This document shows, piece after piece, positions 27,505 to 37,405 of a DNA stretch of 61,993 nucleotides; the stretch's first letter is position 1; every line of letters starts with the position of its first letter. The stretch is from Bacteroidota bacterium. GTDB lineage: Bacteria > Bacteroidota > Bacteroidia > Bacteroidales > B39-G9. The DNA lies in NCBI GenBank assembly GCA_015222055.1, contig JADFUR010000110.1, forward strand, positions 1 through 61,993, in the 5' to 3' direction. The position numbers and the translations under genes are program-made. Under the pieces are notes generated by a model. That model was not told the DNA's origin, searched no databases, and was given only the letters and a program-made list of their open reading frames with translations.

Positions 27505-28068
27505 ATGGAAGAAGAAGTTCAATTATTTATTGATGATGCTAAAGAGAAAATGGAAAAATCCATGGAACATCTTAATCGAGAATTAGCAAAAATTCGGGCG
27601 GGAAAAGCCAGTCCAAGCATCCTTGATGTTGTTTCTGTTGATTATTACGGAACACTTACGCCTTTAAGCAGAGTATCTAGTATCAATTCTCCAGATGCCA
27701 GAACCCTAAGGATTCAGCCATGGGAAAAAAACATGATTGGTCCTATTGAGAAAGCCATTATGAAGGCAAATCTTGGATTTAATCCATCAAATAACGGCGA
27801 GGTTGTTATTATTAATATTCCGGTGTTGACTGAGGAAAGACGAATGGATTTAGCAAAACAAGTAAAAGCTGTAGGCGAAAATGCAAAGGTTTCTATTCGC
27901 AGTATCCGCCGAGACACAAATGAAGAATTGAAAAGTTTGCAAAAAGATGGAATGTCTGAAGATGCTGAAAAAGTTGCAGAGACTGTAGTTCAAGAATTAA
28001 CTAATAAATTTAATAAGTTAATTGATGATTATATCGTTCAGAAAGAAAATGATATTATGACAATATAG
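27505..28068 (+). CDS. frr: Ribosome recycling factor
   Basis: A 187-residue tRNA-shaped protein that, with EF-G, splits post-termination ribosomes. LNRELAKIRAGKASPSILD, YYGTLTPLSRVSSI and RRDTNEELKSLQKDGMSEDA are all canonical. It lies 34 bp after pyrH and ends in the hairpin at 28093-28125. Confidence 0.97.
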   Translation: MEEEVQLFIDDAKEKMEKSMEHLNRELAKIRAGKASPSILDVVSVDYYGTLTPLSRVSSINSPDARTLRIQPWEKNMIGPIEKAIMKANLGFNPSNNGEVVIINIPVLTEERRMDLAKQVKAVGENAKVSIRSIRRDTNEELKSLQKDGMSEDAEKVAETVVQELTNKFNKLIDDYIVQKENDIMTI

Positions 28069-28092
28069 TAGTATTGTTAAGCTAATATTTTT

Positions 28093-28125
28093 AAACCGCA
28101 AAATGTTTTTTCTTTGCGGTTTTTT
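28093..28125 (+). terminator. Terminator after frr
   Basis: The perfect 10-bp stem AAACCGCAAA / TTTGCGGTTT is followed by further T. It lies between convergent frr and the permease gene. Confidence 0.8.
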
Positions 28126-28243
28126 AATTAAACACTAAGTTGTGACGGCTTTAAGGTTTGTTTTTAGCTCGATTCGAATGTTTGCGACATTAGTTATTTA
28201 AACAATTTACAAGGCGAAAAGACAAGCTTTAAAAGAGGTTCTT

Positions 28244-29680
28244 TTAGGCTTTGTGAATTTTCACTTTATAGCCTTTCCATCCATAATAGAATAAATATAT
28301 ATATGAAATCATTGGAACAAAAAATGAATAATGATAACCGTTAAAAATATCAGCAAAAAGACCCTGAATAAATGGTAGTATTGCTCCACCTAAAATCATC
28401 ATTACTAATAAAGAAGAAGCCTGCCCAGTATATTCTCCTAAATCTTTAATTGCTAATGTGAAAATATTTGACCACATAATTGAATTAAAAATGCCAATAC
28501 CAACCAAACTCCATAAAGAAATGTAATTGTTTGTAAGCATGGTTAAAGAGAGTAGTCCGATAATTATTAATGAGAAAATTTTTAATGTTGCTTCTGGTTT
28601 TGATTTTCCCATCATGAACGCTAATAGGTTTAAAACAATAAAAATTATATATGGTGCAATTACAGAGAATTTCATTCCGTTTTCGAGAAAAATAATAAAA
28701 TATATTCCAAAAAATGTTAGAAATGCCATTCCTATCATCAAAAAGTATTTTTTATATGAATTTTTATTACTGCTTAATGAAATCGCCCCAAGAAAACGAC
28801 CAATCATAGCACCTCCCCAGTATAGAGCCAAATATGTTTTTGCGTCCATCTCTGCAAGTCCAAGCAATTCGTGGGAATAATTTATAATGATGCTACCGAT
28901 ACTAACTTCGCCACCTACATAGAAAAAAATTGCAAACATACCCAAAACTAAATGACGGTGTCGTAAAGCACCTGCCCCTTTGCTTGTTTTTTCATCGGAT
29001 ACAATTTGTGGTAGTTTGATAAAATAAAAGAGTATTGCTAATAGAAAAAATACCCCTGCAAAAATTAAGTAAGGCAATTGAACACCTAATTTTGAAATAA
29101 CAGCTCCGCCTTCTGTTAATATTGGCGTTCCTAATCTATTAAGTAAGGGCGTTCCAATTTTTGAAAAATAATGAAAAACCAAATATCCGCCTAAGATAGG
29201 TGCTACCGTTGTTCCCATAGAATTAAATCCCTGCGAAAGGTTTAATCTGCCCGAAGCGGTTTCCGGAGAGCCAAGTCTTGCTACATAAGGGTTTGCTGCA
29301 ATTTGTAAAATTGTGAAACCCAAACCTAAAATAAACAAAGATGTTAGAAATAAACCATATATTTTTAATTCGGCAGCTGGGTAAAAAGACACACATGCCA
29401 AAGCAGAAATCAATAAGCCGATTATTATACTTTTTTTATATCCAATTTTTCCTATTGGGTCACCAATGCGTGCCGAGAAAAGAAAATAAAGCAACGATCC
29501 AATAAAATATGCAATAAAAAAAGAAAATTGTACCAACATTGATTGTGCTCGTGTTAGTTCAAAAACTTTTTTTAAAAAAGGAATGAGAATGTCATTCATT
29601 GAAGTGATAAAGCCCCACATAAAAAATAAAAGGGTTATTACTGCTAAAGCGGAAGTGTTCTTTTTTGAATTTTTCATCAT
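28244..29680 (-). CDS. FHS-family sugar:H+ symporter (FucP/GluP-like MFS)
   Basis: A 478-residue inner-membrane transporter with 12 predicted hydrophobic segments. FFMWGFITSMNDILIPFLKK in the first helix, GFTILQIAANPYVARLGSPE and LSQGFNSMGTTVAPILGG mark the fucose/glucose-galactose permease group. Its ATG overlaps the GH92 stop codon (ATGA), so it is translationally coupled to the mannosidase. Mannose or another N-glycan sugar is the likely substrate, an inference from context. Confidence 0.9.
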   Translation of the reverse strand: MMKNSKKNTSALAVITLLFFMWGFITSMNDILIPFLKKVFELTRAQSMLVQFSFFIAYFIGSLLYFLFSARIGDPIGKIGYKKSIIIGLLISALACVSFYPAAELKIYGLFLTSLFILGLGFTILQIAANPYVARLGSPETASGRLNLSQGFNSMGTTVAPILGGYLVFHYFSKIGTPLLNRLGTPILTEGGAVISKLGVQLPYLIFAGVFFLLAILFYFIKLPQIVSDEKTSKGAGALRHRHLVLGMFAIFFYVGGEVSIGSIIINYSHELLGLAEMDAKTYLALYWGGAMIGRFLGAISLSSNKNSYKKYFLMIGMAFLTFFGIYFIIFLENGMKFSVIAPYIIFIVLNLLAFMMGKSKPEATLKIFSLIIIGLLSLTMLTNNYISLWSLVGIGIFNSIMWSNIFTLAIKDLGEYTGQASSLLVMMILGGAILPFIQGLFADIFNGYHYSFFVPMISYIYLFYYGWKGYKVKIHKA

Positions 29681-32628
29681 CTTATTGTTATTTCGTCGGT
29701 AAATATAAACAATTTGTTTCCATGTCCTTTATGCCAGTCAGGACAATATTCTTTTGTTTTTCCAATTATCTTGATATATCGGGCATTTATGGGTTTTATT
29801 TTAATATGAAAATTGTTTCTTGTCACATCCCAATTATCTTCGGCAACAGTATTGTTAACCCGACTTATTGGAAAATATTTTTTCCCATCAGCAGAATAAG
29901 AATATTCAACATATTTTGGCATAAAAATCCATGAGTTTATGTCTTGTATAAAATCTGCCGAAAATTCTGAAACGCTTGTTGTTTTGCCAAGGTCAACAAC
30001 TGCATTTAAATCAACACCGTAAAATCCCTGCCAAGCACCCAAACGAAAATTATCTTTTCCAATAATTCCATCAATCAAAGCAGAATCGCCACCGCCGGTA
30101 TATTGTGGATGAACAGGATATTTTAAACTTATATTTTTTCCTTTTGGAAATTTATATAAGTTCAATTTTGTGATTTTACTTTTAACATTTTGAGAATTTA
30201 TTGTATAATAATTTAATGTGTCTGTTTCCTCAATAATTATTGGTTTTGTATATTGAACAAAGTCTTTTTTTAATAAGCTGTTTTTTTGTGAGTAATAGAT
30301 TTTTGAATTAGAAGCGACTGAAAACAACTCAACTTTAATTGAATCAATAAAAATTCTGTTTTTTACATTGCTATATGGAACGGGTAAAATCAGATTGTTG
30401 GAAATTTTAGATTTAGGAAAGTTTTTTTCGTCAATGCCATAGCTTTTATTAGGCTCTGAACCCATCACAAATAGCAATTCGCCTCCTGCCATAATATCAT
30501 TATAAGTAATATACGTTTTTGTGTAAGCTTTATTGTTTAACAAAACCGACTGAATGTAATAATTTTCATTAGAAATGTTTTGAGCTTTTATAATGAATTT
30601 TTTTCCGTTTTCAAGATTTATAATAGACTTTTTAAAAAGGGGAGACCCAAACACAAAGTCATTGCTGCCGGGTGTTACTGGATAAAAACCAAGCGAAGAA
30701 AGAACATACCATGCAGACATTTGTCCACAATCTTCGTTTCCGGCTAATCCGTCGGCTTGCGATGTGTAAAATTCGTTTGTGATGCGATGAATCATTTTTT
30801 GTGTTTTCCATGGTTTGCCAATATAATTATACAAATATGCCATGTGGTGACTTGGTTCGTTTCCATGAGCGTATTGCCCAATCAATCCGGTGATGTCGAC
30901 CTGTGTTCGTCCTGCCATCTGAGTTGAAGAAGAAAAAAGAAGATCTAATTTTTTGTCAAAATTTTCTTTGCCCTTATAAAGTTTAATTAATCCGCTTAAA
31001 TCTTGCGGCACATAAAAGGAATATTGCCACGAATTGGCTTCGGTAAAATTAAAATCTACTTCGCTTGCATTAAAAGGGTTTTTCCAAACGCCATAATGTT
31101 TTGGACGCATAAATCCTGTGTTTGGATCATAAATATTTTTGTAAGATTGTGCTCGTGTAATAAAATATTTATAATCGTCATTTTTGCCCAGAGCTTTTGC
31201 CATTTGTGCAATGCACCAATCATCATAAGCATATTCTAGTGTTTTGTATATTGATTCGCTTTCTTCTTCTGAAGGAATAAAACCATATTTTTTATATGCC
31301 TTTAATCCCAATTCGTCTGACATGGCACTATGTTTCATCGCTTCAAAAGCTAAATTTTCATCGTAATTTTTAATCCCTTTTAAATAAGCATCTGCAATTA
31401 CCGAAACAGAATGATAACCAATCATGCATCCTGTATAATTTCCGGCTAATTCCCAAACAGGCAGTTTGCCGCCATTGGTATATTGATGCAAAAAAGTTTT
31501 TATAAAATTATTTGTTCGTTTTCTATCAATAATTGTAAAAAGAGGATGCTCGGCTCGATAAGTATCCCAAAGAGAAAAAATAGTGTAGTTTGTGAAATCG
31601 GATGCATGATGAATTTTCAAATCTGTTCCTCGGTATTTTCCATCAACATCCATAAATAGATTTGGACTAAGCAGACAGTGATATAAAGCAGAATAGAAAA
31701 TTTCTTTTTTTTGTTCGTTTCCTTCAACCTGAATTTTATTGAACTCTTTTTCCCATTCGGCAGAAGCTTGTTTTTTTATTTTGTTAAAATTCCAGTCAGG
31801 AATTTCGGCATCTAAATTTTTTCTTGCACCCTCAATGCTAACGGCAGAAATACCAACTTTAACAAGCAGTTTTTTGCCTTTTGCCATTTTACAAAAACCA
31901 ATGGCTGCCTTTAAATTTTTTCCGTCGGCTTCATTAATTTTGTTTAAAACGCTGTCGTTTTTATTAATAACGAATTCTTTTATAGGCTTAGAAAAACGTG
32001 CAACAAAATAAATATATTGATGTTTAGCCCAAGAACTTGATTCTCGAACACCTGCGATCTCATTTTTCGAAATCTTTTTTATTGAAGAGTATATAACATC
32101 GTCCCTGTGTTTTAAATCAACAACAACATAAGCCTTTTTTGTTTTAGAAAATATATATTGTTGAAAGCCTGTTCTTTTACCTGCTGTTAATTCTACTTTT
32201 ACTTTTGGATTTGTGAGAAAAACAGAATAATATCCGGGAGCAGCATGCTCAGTAGATTTTTTAAATTTAGAAAAATATCCTTCTGTGAAATTGTTTTCAG
32301 TTCCATTCGTAAAACTGTATTTGTTAACCATTGGCATGAACAAAATATCCGCATAATCTGAAACACCTGTGCCGCTTAAATGAGTGTGAGAAAAACCCAA
32401 AATTATTGAGTCGGAATAGTGGTATCCCGAACAACCATCCCAGCCTTCAATTCGTGTGTCTGGACTAAGCTGAACCATTCCAAAAGGAAGACTAGCACCA
32501 GGAAAAGTGTGACCGTGACCGCCGGTACCAATAAAAGGGTTTGCATAATTAACACATTGTGCTGAACTATTATTGAATGTTGCTGTTGTAAATAATAGGA
32601 TTAGTAAAAAAGAGAATGTTTTTTTCAT
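29677..32628 (-). CDS. GH92 alpha-mannosidase
   Basis: A 983-residue exported glycosidase with a signal peptide at about 1-23. The family start is unmistakable: NPFIGTGGHGHTFPGASLPFGMVQLSPD (in pieces), then GCSGYHYSDS and GFSHTHLSGTG. Later GH92 hallmarks are LAGNEDCGQMSAWYVLSSLG and YNYIGKPWKTQ. The last 130 or so residues look like a discoidin-type carbohydrate-binding module. GH92 enzymes remove alpha-mannose, often from N-glycans, with calcium. It is upstream of and overlapping the permease. Confidence 0.93.
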   Translation of the reverse strand: MKKTFSFLLILLFTTATFNNSSAQCVNYANPFIGTGGHGHTFPGASLPFGMVQLSPDTRIEGWDGCSGYHYSDSIILGFSHTHLSGTGVSDYADILFMPMVNKYSFTNGTENNFTEGYFSKFKKSTEHAAPGYYSVFLTNPKVKVELTAGKRTGFQQYIFSKTKKAYVVVDLKHRDDVIYSSIKKISKNEIAGVRESSSWAKHQYIYFVARFSKPIKEFVINKNDSVLNKINEADGKNLKAAIGFCKMAKGKKLLVKVGISAVSIEGARKNLDAEIPDWNFNKIKKQASAEWEKEFNKIQVEGNEQKKEIFYSALYHCLLSPNLFMDVDGKYRGTDLKIHHASDFTNYTIFSLWDTYRAEHPLFTIIDRKRTNNFIKTFLHQYTNGGKLPVWELAGNYTGCMIGYHSVSVIADAYLKGIKNYDENLAFEAMKHSAMSDELGLKAYKKYGFIPSEEESESIYKTLEYAYDDWCIAQMAKALGKNDDYKYFITRAQSYKNIYDPNTGFMRPKHYGVWKNPFNASEVDFNFTEANSWQYSFYVPQDLSGLIKLYKGKENFDKKLDLLFSSSTQMAGRTQVDITGLIGQYAHGNEPSHHMAYLYNYIGKPWKTQKMIHRITNEFYTSQADGLAGNEDCGQMSAWYVLSSLGFYPVTPGSNDFVFGSPLFKKSIINLENGKKFIIKAQNISNENYYIQSVLLNNKAYTKTYITYNDIMAGGELLFVMGSEPNKSYGIDEKNFPKSKISNNLILPVPYSNVKNRIFIDSIKVELFSVASNSKIYYSQKNSLLKKDFVQYTKPIIIEETDTLNYYTINSQNVKSKITKLNLYKFPKGKNISLKYPVHPQYTGGGDSALIDGIIGKDNFRLGAWQGFYGVDLNAVVDLGKTTSVSEFSADFIQDINSWIFMPKYVEYSYSADGKKYFPISRVNNTVAEDNWDVTRNNFHIKIKPINARYIKIIGKTKEYCPDWHKGHGNKLFIFTDEITIR

Positions 32629-33115
32629 TTTTCGACTTTTTTAAAATTTTGAGTAAAAATAAATTATTTATCGAAGAATTAAGAAGAAAAATAAATAATT
32701 AACCACAAAGAGCACAAAGAAGTCACTAAGACCACAAATTTTGGTTTGTCAATTTTTTTTAATTTTAAAGCATGAAGGAAAAAAAATTTTCAAAATTATT
32801 GATGTTGTTGTTACCCCCTGTAGCTGTTCGGGATTTGCAATCCCGAACTAATAATATTAATGTTTTTTGATTGTAAATTTGAAAGAGCTTGTTTGTAATC
32901 AGCACATTTTAACCCTTTTAATAAAGGCAATGGATATATAAAAATTTTGATGCTTTTTTTTAGCTAATTTATTGATAGGGATATTCTTAAATAAAGTATA
33001 TTTTTCAATTTTGTTTAGAGAAGAATGAATGTTTCTGCAACGAGATTATTATTTCAAATTAATAAGCAGTATATTAATAGTTTCAGAATTCAAAATTGAA
33101 AGAGCTTAAAAAAAT
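32629..33115. other. Non-coding spacer between GH92 and GH2 genes
   Basis: It contains a low-complexity stretch around ACCACAAAGAGCACAAAG (about 32702-32719) and a perfect hairpin GTTCGGGATT / AATCCCGAAC at 32826-32848. It has no gene, and neither family A nor family B repeat is present. Confidence 0.55.
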
Positions 33116-35647
33116 TTATTTATCCATTGTCTGATAAACCGTTTTTATTTCAATTTTTTCATCGAAATCATTACTTTTTTTATTCGTTATAAATGTTAAT
33201 TGTTTAGATATCCCCGGAATTATATCAAAATAATTATCTGTAAAACAGCCTTTTTCATCAATACTCAAATAAATATTTTTGGCAAGATATTTAGAAGCTA
33301 AATTTATTATATAACCACTGTATGTTTTTTTTGTTTTAAAAGTAATTGTTGGTTCTTTTAGTTTTAAATTTTTTGTTTCGGTAAAATAATGAATATCAGA
33401 ACAGATTTTTTTTTCATCAATTGATAATTCTGAGAGTAGCAAACATTTGTTTTTATCTGCATCAATTAATAAATCGGCAATATTGAATTGTTTGTAAATT
33501 TTGCTTGAATTTGAAGAAATGTTTTCTATAGATTCTTCTTGCTTTAGTATGTTTCCATTAAAATTGATAAGCATGATTTTTATCTTAGCTTTAAAATTTT
33601 TTAGACTGTCGGATACAACAAAAATATTTAATTTGACATTGTCTTCAACCGAAGAAACAATTACATTTTTAAAAGAATTTTTAGCAAAGAAATACACGGC
33701 TTTTTTTCTGCCGTAAAAATCAATAGACGACCACGAAACCGAAGGCCAGCAATCGTTAAATTGCCAAAACAAACTTCCCATGCAGTATGGTTTTGCCCTG
33801 CGGTGAGCTTCAATTCCAATTTTTATTCCCTCTGCCTGCAATAATTGTGAGATGTAAACATAATCGGAAAATTTTTTGGGAACAAAAAAATATTGTTTCA
33901 TATATTGATCAATAATCTCGTTGCCCTGCAAATTTTTTTGATGATTGAGTATTGCTTCTGAATTTATATTTGGATTTTTTTCTTCAACAAAAGCTTTAAT
34001 TGTTTTAATGCAAGGATAAGATTGAAAGCCATATTCACTCATAAATCGTCCAGTGTTGGGAATAAACGAATTGAAATTTTTCCGGTCGTGCCAAACACCC
34101 CAGTAATGAGAATCGCCCTGCACAAGGCTTTGTTTATTGCCTCTGCCAAATTTTGGCGAAGAACTAACATAGGCAATGTCACCATGGAATTTTTTTACAA
34201 TATTGGGCAAAATTTCATGAAAAATGGTTTTGTAATTTTCCCAAAGTCTTGCCGAATCTTTTGCGGAATAGCTGTGAGACCATCCCCAATTGTGCCATGC
34301 TTCATCAATTTCGTTATTTCCGCACCACAATGCCAAACACGGATGATTTCGTAAACGAACAACATTTTCAACAGCTTCGACTTTTATATTTTCGATAAAA
34401 TGCTTTGTGTCAGGAAAAAGATTATTGGCAAACATAAAATCTTGCCAAACTAAAATGCCATATTGGTCGCATAAATCGTAAAAAACATCATTTTCATATA
34501 TTCCGCCGCCCCAAACTCTTAGCATATTAATGTTTGCCGCTACTGCATCTTTAATTATTTGTTCATATTTATCGGCAGTAACTCGGTTAAGAAAAACATC
34601 CTGAGGTACATAGTTTGAACCTTTCATAAAAACCGGATTGCTGTTTAGCTTAAAATAAAATGTTTTGCCGGCTTTGTCTTTATCTCTAACAAGTTCAATT
34701 TTTCGTAGGCCTGTTTTTGTGGTTTTTTTATCAAGCAGAATGGATTTATTGCTGAGCGAATTTTCAAAACAATATAAATACGGTTCGCCAATATTATGAA
34801 CCTGCCATAAACGGGGATTGTTTATTTCAAATTCACAGCTTAATATATTTGAGCCTTTTTTTAAATTAAATTTTTTGCTAAAAACAATCTTGTTCTCTTT
34901 TGTGTTTTTTATTTCAATATTTACTCTTGTTTTTTCGTCAGACGAGATATTATATTCGGCTTTAATCACAGCTTTATCGGTGCTTAAAATATTTGAAGAA
35001 AAATAAATATTGTTAATTTTGCATTTATCCCACGCAACAATTTCAATCGGTTTCCAAATGCCGCAGTTTAAAAGTTTTGGTGCCCAGTCCCAGCCATAAT
35101 GATATGCGGCTTTTCGTGTAAAACTTTTTTTTCCTTCGGGAAAACGAAGATTGCTTTTTGACTGTAATTGTTTTTCGGTTTTATTAACAGATGAAAAAAC
35201 TATTTTTAAACTGTTTTCGTCATTTTTTAAATGAGGTTTAGCATCAATTTCCCATTTTCGAAACATGTTGTCAGCTTTGAGAATAAGGCTGTCGTTTAAA
35301 AATACTTTGGCATAAGTGTCGAGACCATGAAAAATTATTTTCGTGTTTTTTTTATTAAGAATTTCGTCGGGTAAAATAAATTTGCATGAATATTCCCATT
35401 CTTTTTCAGCTATCCATTGTAAATTTTTTTCATTATCGGAAAAAAAAGGATTTTTAATAATTTTGTTTTTCATCAGATCGGTGAAAACACAAGATGGCAC
35501 CTTAGCATCAATAAAGTTTCCAGTTCCTTTTTTTCTTAATTTCCAGTTGCTTTCTATAACAAAAGATTTCACATTTTTATTTTGTTTTGTTGAGCAAGAA
35601 ATCGTGAATAATAGAAAGATGATGAATATTTTGTTGCAGAGATTCAT
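33116..35647 (-). CDS. GH2 beta-mannosidase, lipoprotein
   Basis: An 843-residue glycosidase exported as a lipoprotein (FTISC, lipid Cys18). The order is: N-terminal jelly roll, immunoglobulin-like domain, then the TIM barrel. The acid/base lies in LWCGNNEIDEAW and the nucleophile Glu in FMSEYGFQS. The LRVWGGGIYENDVFYDLCD segment and the AYHYGWDWAPKL region are typical of beta-mannosidases, including those cutting the Man-beta-GlcNAc core of N-glycans. It is probably functionally linked to the GH92 and permease genes 0.5 kb downstream. Confidence 0.92.
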   Translation of the reverse strand: MNLCNKIFIIFLLFTISCSTKQNKNVKSFVIESNWKLRKKGTGNFIDAKVPSCVFTDLMKNKIIKNPFFSDNEKNLQWIAEKEWEYSCKFILPDEILNKKNTKIIFHGLDTYAKVFLNDSLILKADNMFRKWEIDAKPHLKNDENSLKIVFSSVNKTEKQLQSKSNLRFPEGKKSFTRKAAYHYGWDWAPKLLNCGIWKPIEIVAWDKCKINNIYFSSNILSTDKAVIKAEYNISSDEKTRVNIEIKNTKENKIVFSKKFNLKKGSNILSCEFEINNPRLWQVHNIGEPYLYCFENSLSNKSILLDKKTTKTGLRKIELVRDKDKAGKTFYFKLNSNPVFMKGSNYVPQDVFLNRVTADKYEQIIKDAVAANINMLRVWGGGIYENDVFYDLCDQYGILVWQDFMFANNLFPDTKHFIENIKVEAVENVVRLRNHPCLALWCGNNEIDEAWHNWGWSHSYSAKDSARLWENYKTIFHEILPNIVKKFHGDIAYVSSSPKFGRGNKQSLVQGDSHYWGVWHDRKNFNSFIPNTGRFMSEYGFQSYPCIKTIKAFVEEKNPNINSEAILNHQKNLQGNEIIDQYMKQYFFVPKKFSDYVYISQLLQAEGIKIGIEAHRRAKPYCMGSLFWQFNDCWPSVSWSSIDFYGRKKAVYFFAKNSFKNVIVSSVEDNVKLNIFVVSDSLKNFKAKIKIMLINFNGNILKQEESIENISSNSSKIYKQFNIADLLIDADKNKCLLLSELSIDEKKICSDIHYFTETKNLKLKEPTITFKTKKTYSGYIINLASKYLAKNIYLSIDEKGCFTDNYFDIIPGISKQLTFITNKKSNDFDEKIEIKTVYQTMDK

Positions 35648-35689
35648 TTTTAATACAAGATTAAAGAAAAAACTGAATTAAAAAAAATT

Positions 35690-36050
35690 TTTATAACGCA
35701 ACTAAACCTGAAAGGTTTTTAAAACAGGGAAGTGTTGTTTTTATATATTAGAAGTATTATCGAATTAATCTGTCATGCTGTCTGCCAGCTGGCGGATCAG
35801 CATCTGTTTATGCTATAAATAAAGGGATTCCGAAACAAGTTCGGAATGACGAATAGGTTTTAACAGCCGTAGCACGTTTTTTCAATTAAAAATTTTATGA
35901 AAGGAAAAAACAAGATTAGCCACCGATTTTAATCGGGGGTGTTGGTAACAAACAAGATGCCGCAGGGAGCAATCTGTTGATTAGAACATAGAATTTATTC
36001 CCCTGCGGAATAAAGAGAGTTTTTCGAAAAGCAGAGCTTCTTAAATTAAT
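35690..36050. repeat. Family A composite repeat, copy A5
   Basis: It lies between the GH2 gene and the sulfur operon (spacer 35648-36182). It contains the gtcat hairpin 35771-35852 (GCCAGCTGGCGG inside the left arm), then ATGAAAGGAAAAAACAAGA, the CACCGATTTTAATCGGGGG hairpin (about 35921-35939), the core from CCGCAGGGAGCAATCTG to CCCCTGCGG (about 35960-36009) and a TTTTTCGAAAAGCAGAGCTTC-like tail. Confidence 0.72.
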
Positions 36051-36122
36051 GTTCTCTTGAGCCAAAATTTTAACTATTGTGATGTTTATTGCTGAGCATT
36101 AGTATTAATCGCATAAAAAAAG

Positions 36123-36160
36123 AAAAACAGCAGAAGAAAAATACATCTTATGCTGTTTTT
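36123..36160 (-). terminator. Terminator of the rhodanese/TSUP operon
   Basis: The stem AAAAACAGCA / TGCTGTTTTT lies just downstream of the minus-strand TSUP stop (36183). In the transcript it is followed by a U-rich run (plus strand about 36113-36122, A-rich). Confidence 0.7.
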
Positions 36161-36182
36161 AATATGTTATTTATTTTCTGAA

Positions 36183-36962
36183 TTATGATAAAACATTTAC
36201 AATCATTATTACAGAAGCGACCAATTGAGTGCCTGCAAATAAATATTTCAGGTTTTTGGGTTTTGATTTCAGAGCCATTTTAGCACCAAAAAATCCACCA
36301 ATCAAACCAGCTACAGCAAGAGGAATAGCTAACTGAGGATAAAAAATTCCTGCACCAAGATGCCCGAAAAATCCTGCGGCTGCCGAAATGGTAACTAATG
36401 TAGTTGATGTGCCAACAGCTATATGCATTGGAACACTCATGGTTAGAAGCATTAAAGGCACTAAAAAGGAACCACCCGAAACACCTACCATGCCAGAAAT
36501 AAATCCGGTAAGTAATACAATGGGAACGGTTACCAATAGGTTAACATAGTATTCTTCACCGTTTGACTTCAATGAAATTATCCATTTACGATTACTTTTT
36601 AGATGTTGTTTTGGCTTTCGTAACATAAGCAATGCTGCAATAAACATAACTACAGCAAAAATACCTTTAAGCAATTTTTCATCAAAATAATGTCCTAAAA
36701 AACCACCACTCATTGCCGATACAAAAATTAATACACCCAAAAGGATGGTTAATTTCCAGTGATTCATTTTTTGCTTACTAAAAAGAATTGTAGCCATAAG
36801 TGATGAACACATTAAAACAAACTGACCAGTTGAAGCCGAAAGGTTCATGCTAATACCTGCTAAAACAAGTGTAAGCACATAAAAATTTCCGCCACCTCGT
36901 CCTGTCATCGTCATTAAAAAAGCAATAAGCATTATGATGACCGCTAATATCCAAATGTTCAT
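36183..36962 (-). CDS. TSUP/TauE-SafE family anion exporter
   Basis: A 259-residue integral membrane protein with eight or so hydrophobic segments. It shows the duplicated TSUP signature: GRGGGNFYVLTLVLAGI in the first half and GFISGMVGVSGGSFLVPLM in the second. The family moves sulfite, sulfonates or other small sulfur anions. It starts 3 bp after the rhodanese stop, and the operon (secreted rhodanese, ArsR regulator, rhodanese, TSUP) supports a sulfur substrate. Confidence 0.88.
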   Translation of the reverse strand: MNIWILAVIIMLIAFLMTMTGRGGGNFYVLTLVLAGISMNLSASTGQFVLMCSSLMATILFSKQKMNHWKLTILLGVLIFVSAMSGGFLGHYFDEKLLKGIFAVVMFIAALLMLRKPKQHLKSNRKWIISLKSNGEEYYVNLLVTVPIVLLTGFISGMVGVSGGSFLVPLMLLTMSVPMHIAVGTSTTLVTISAAAGFFGHLGAGIFYPQLAIPLAVAGLIGGFFGAKMALKSKPKNLKYLFAGTQLVASVIMIVNVLS

Positions 36963-36965
36963 ATG

Positions 36966-37355
36966 TTATTTGTTGAGTTTTTTATACAATTTTCCTGGCA
37001 TTACAGCTGCCATCAGTGGAAGATAACCGCCAAGGATTATTTTCACATCATTATATCCTTTACTTTTCAGGTAAGCAAAAATAATGGTTGCCCGAGTGCC
37101 TGCTGAACAAAAAACACCAATAGTTTTATCTTTTGGAATTTCGTTTATTCTTTTTGGGATTTCATTGGTTGGTATTTCTAAAACTTTGCAATGATGAGTA
37201 AGAGAAAGCTTTATGCTTTCTTGTTCTTCTTTTGCTCTTACATCTAATAAAATTGTGTTATCAGTTGCAAAAAATGTATCTGCATCCATTTTATGCTGTC
37301 CTGTTCCAAAGTATTTGAAATCCATTTCACTAATTACTTTTTCTATGTCATTCAT
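36966..37355 (-). CDS. Cytoplasmic single-domain rhodanese
   Basis: A 129-residue protein starting at the ATG at 37355 (MNDIEKVISEM); an upstream in-frame start would extend it oddly. The rhodanese fold is intact with the active-site loop VFCSAGTRAT, so it can carry a persulfide on Cys. There is no signal peptide, so it acts in the cytoplasm and passes sulfane sulfur between acceptors. It sits between the ArsR regulator and TSUP genes. Confidence 0.88.
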   Translation of the reverse strand: MNDIEKVISEMDFKYFGTGQHKMDADTFFATDNTILLDVRAKEEQESIKLSLTHHCKVLEIPTNEIPKRINEIPKDKTIGVFCSAGTRATIIFAYLKSKGYNDVKIILGGYLPLMAAVMPGKLYKKLNK

Positions 37356-37405
37356 TTTTATAAAATTATTATTTGGTGTAATAACCAAAACGGTTTGTAA
37401 ATTTT

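Noticed and set aside
28527-28880. Open frames antisense to the permease, GH92, GH2 and polA genes
   Set aside because: They mirror well-supported genes on the other strand and share no known motifs.
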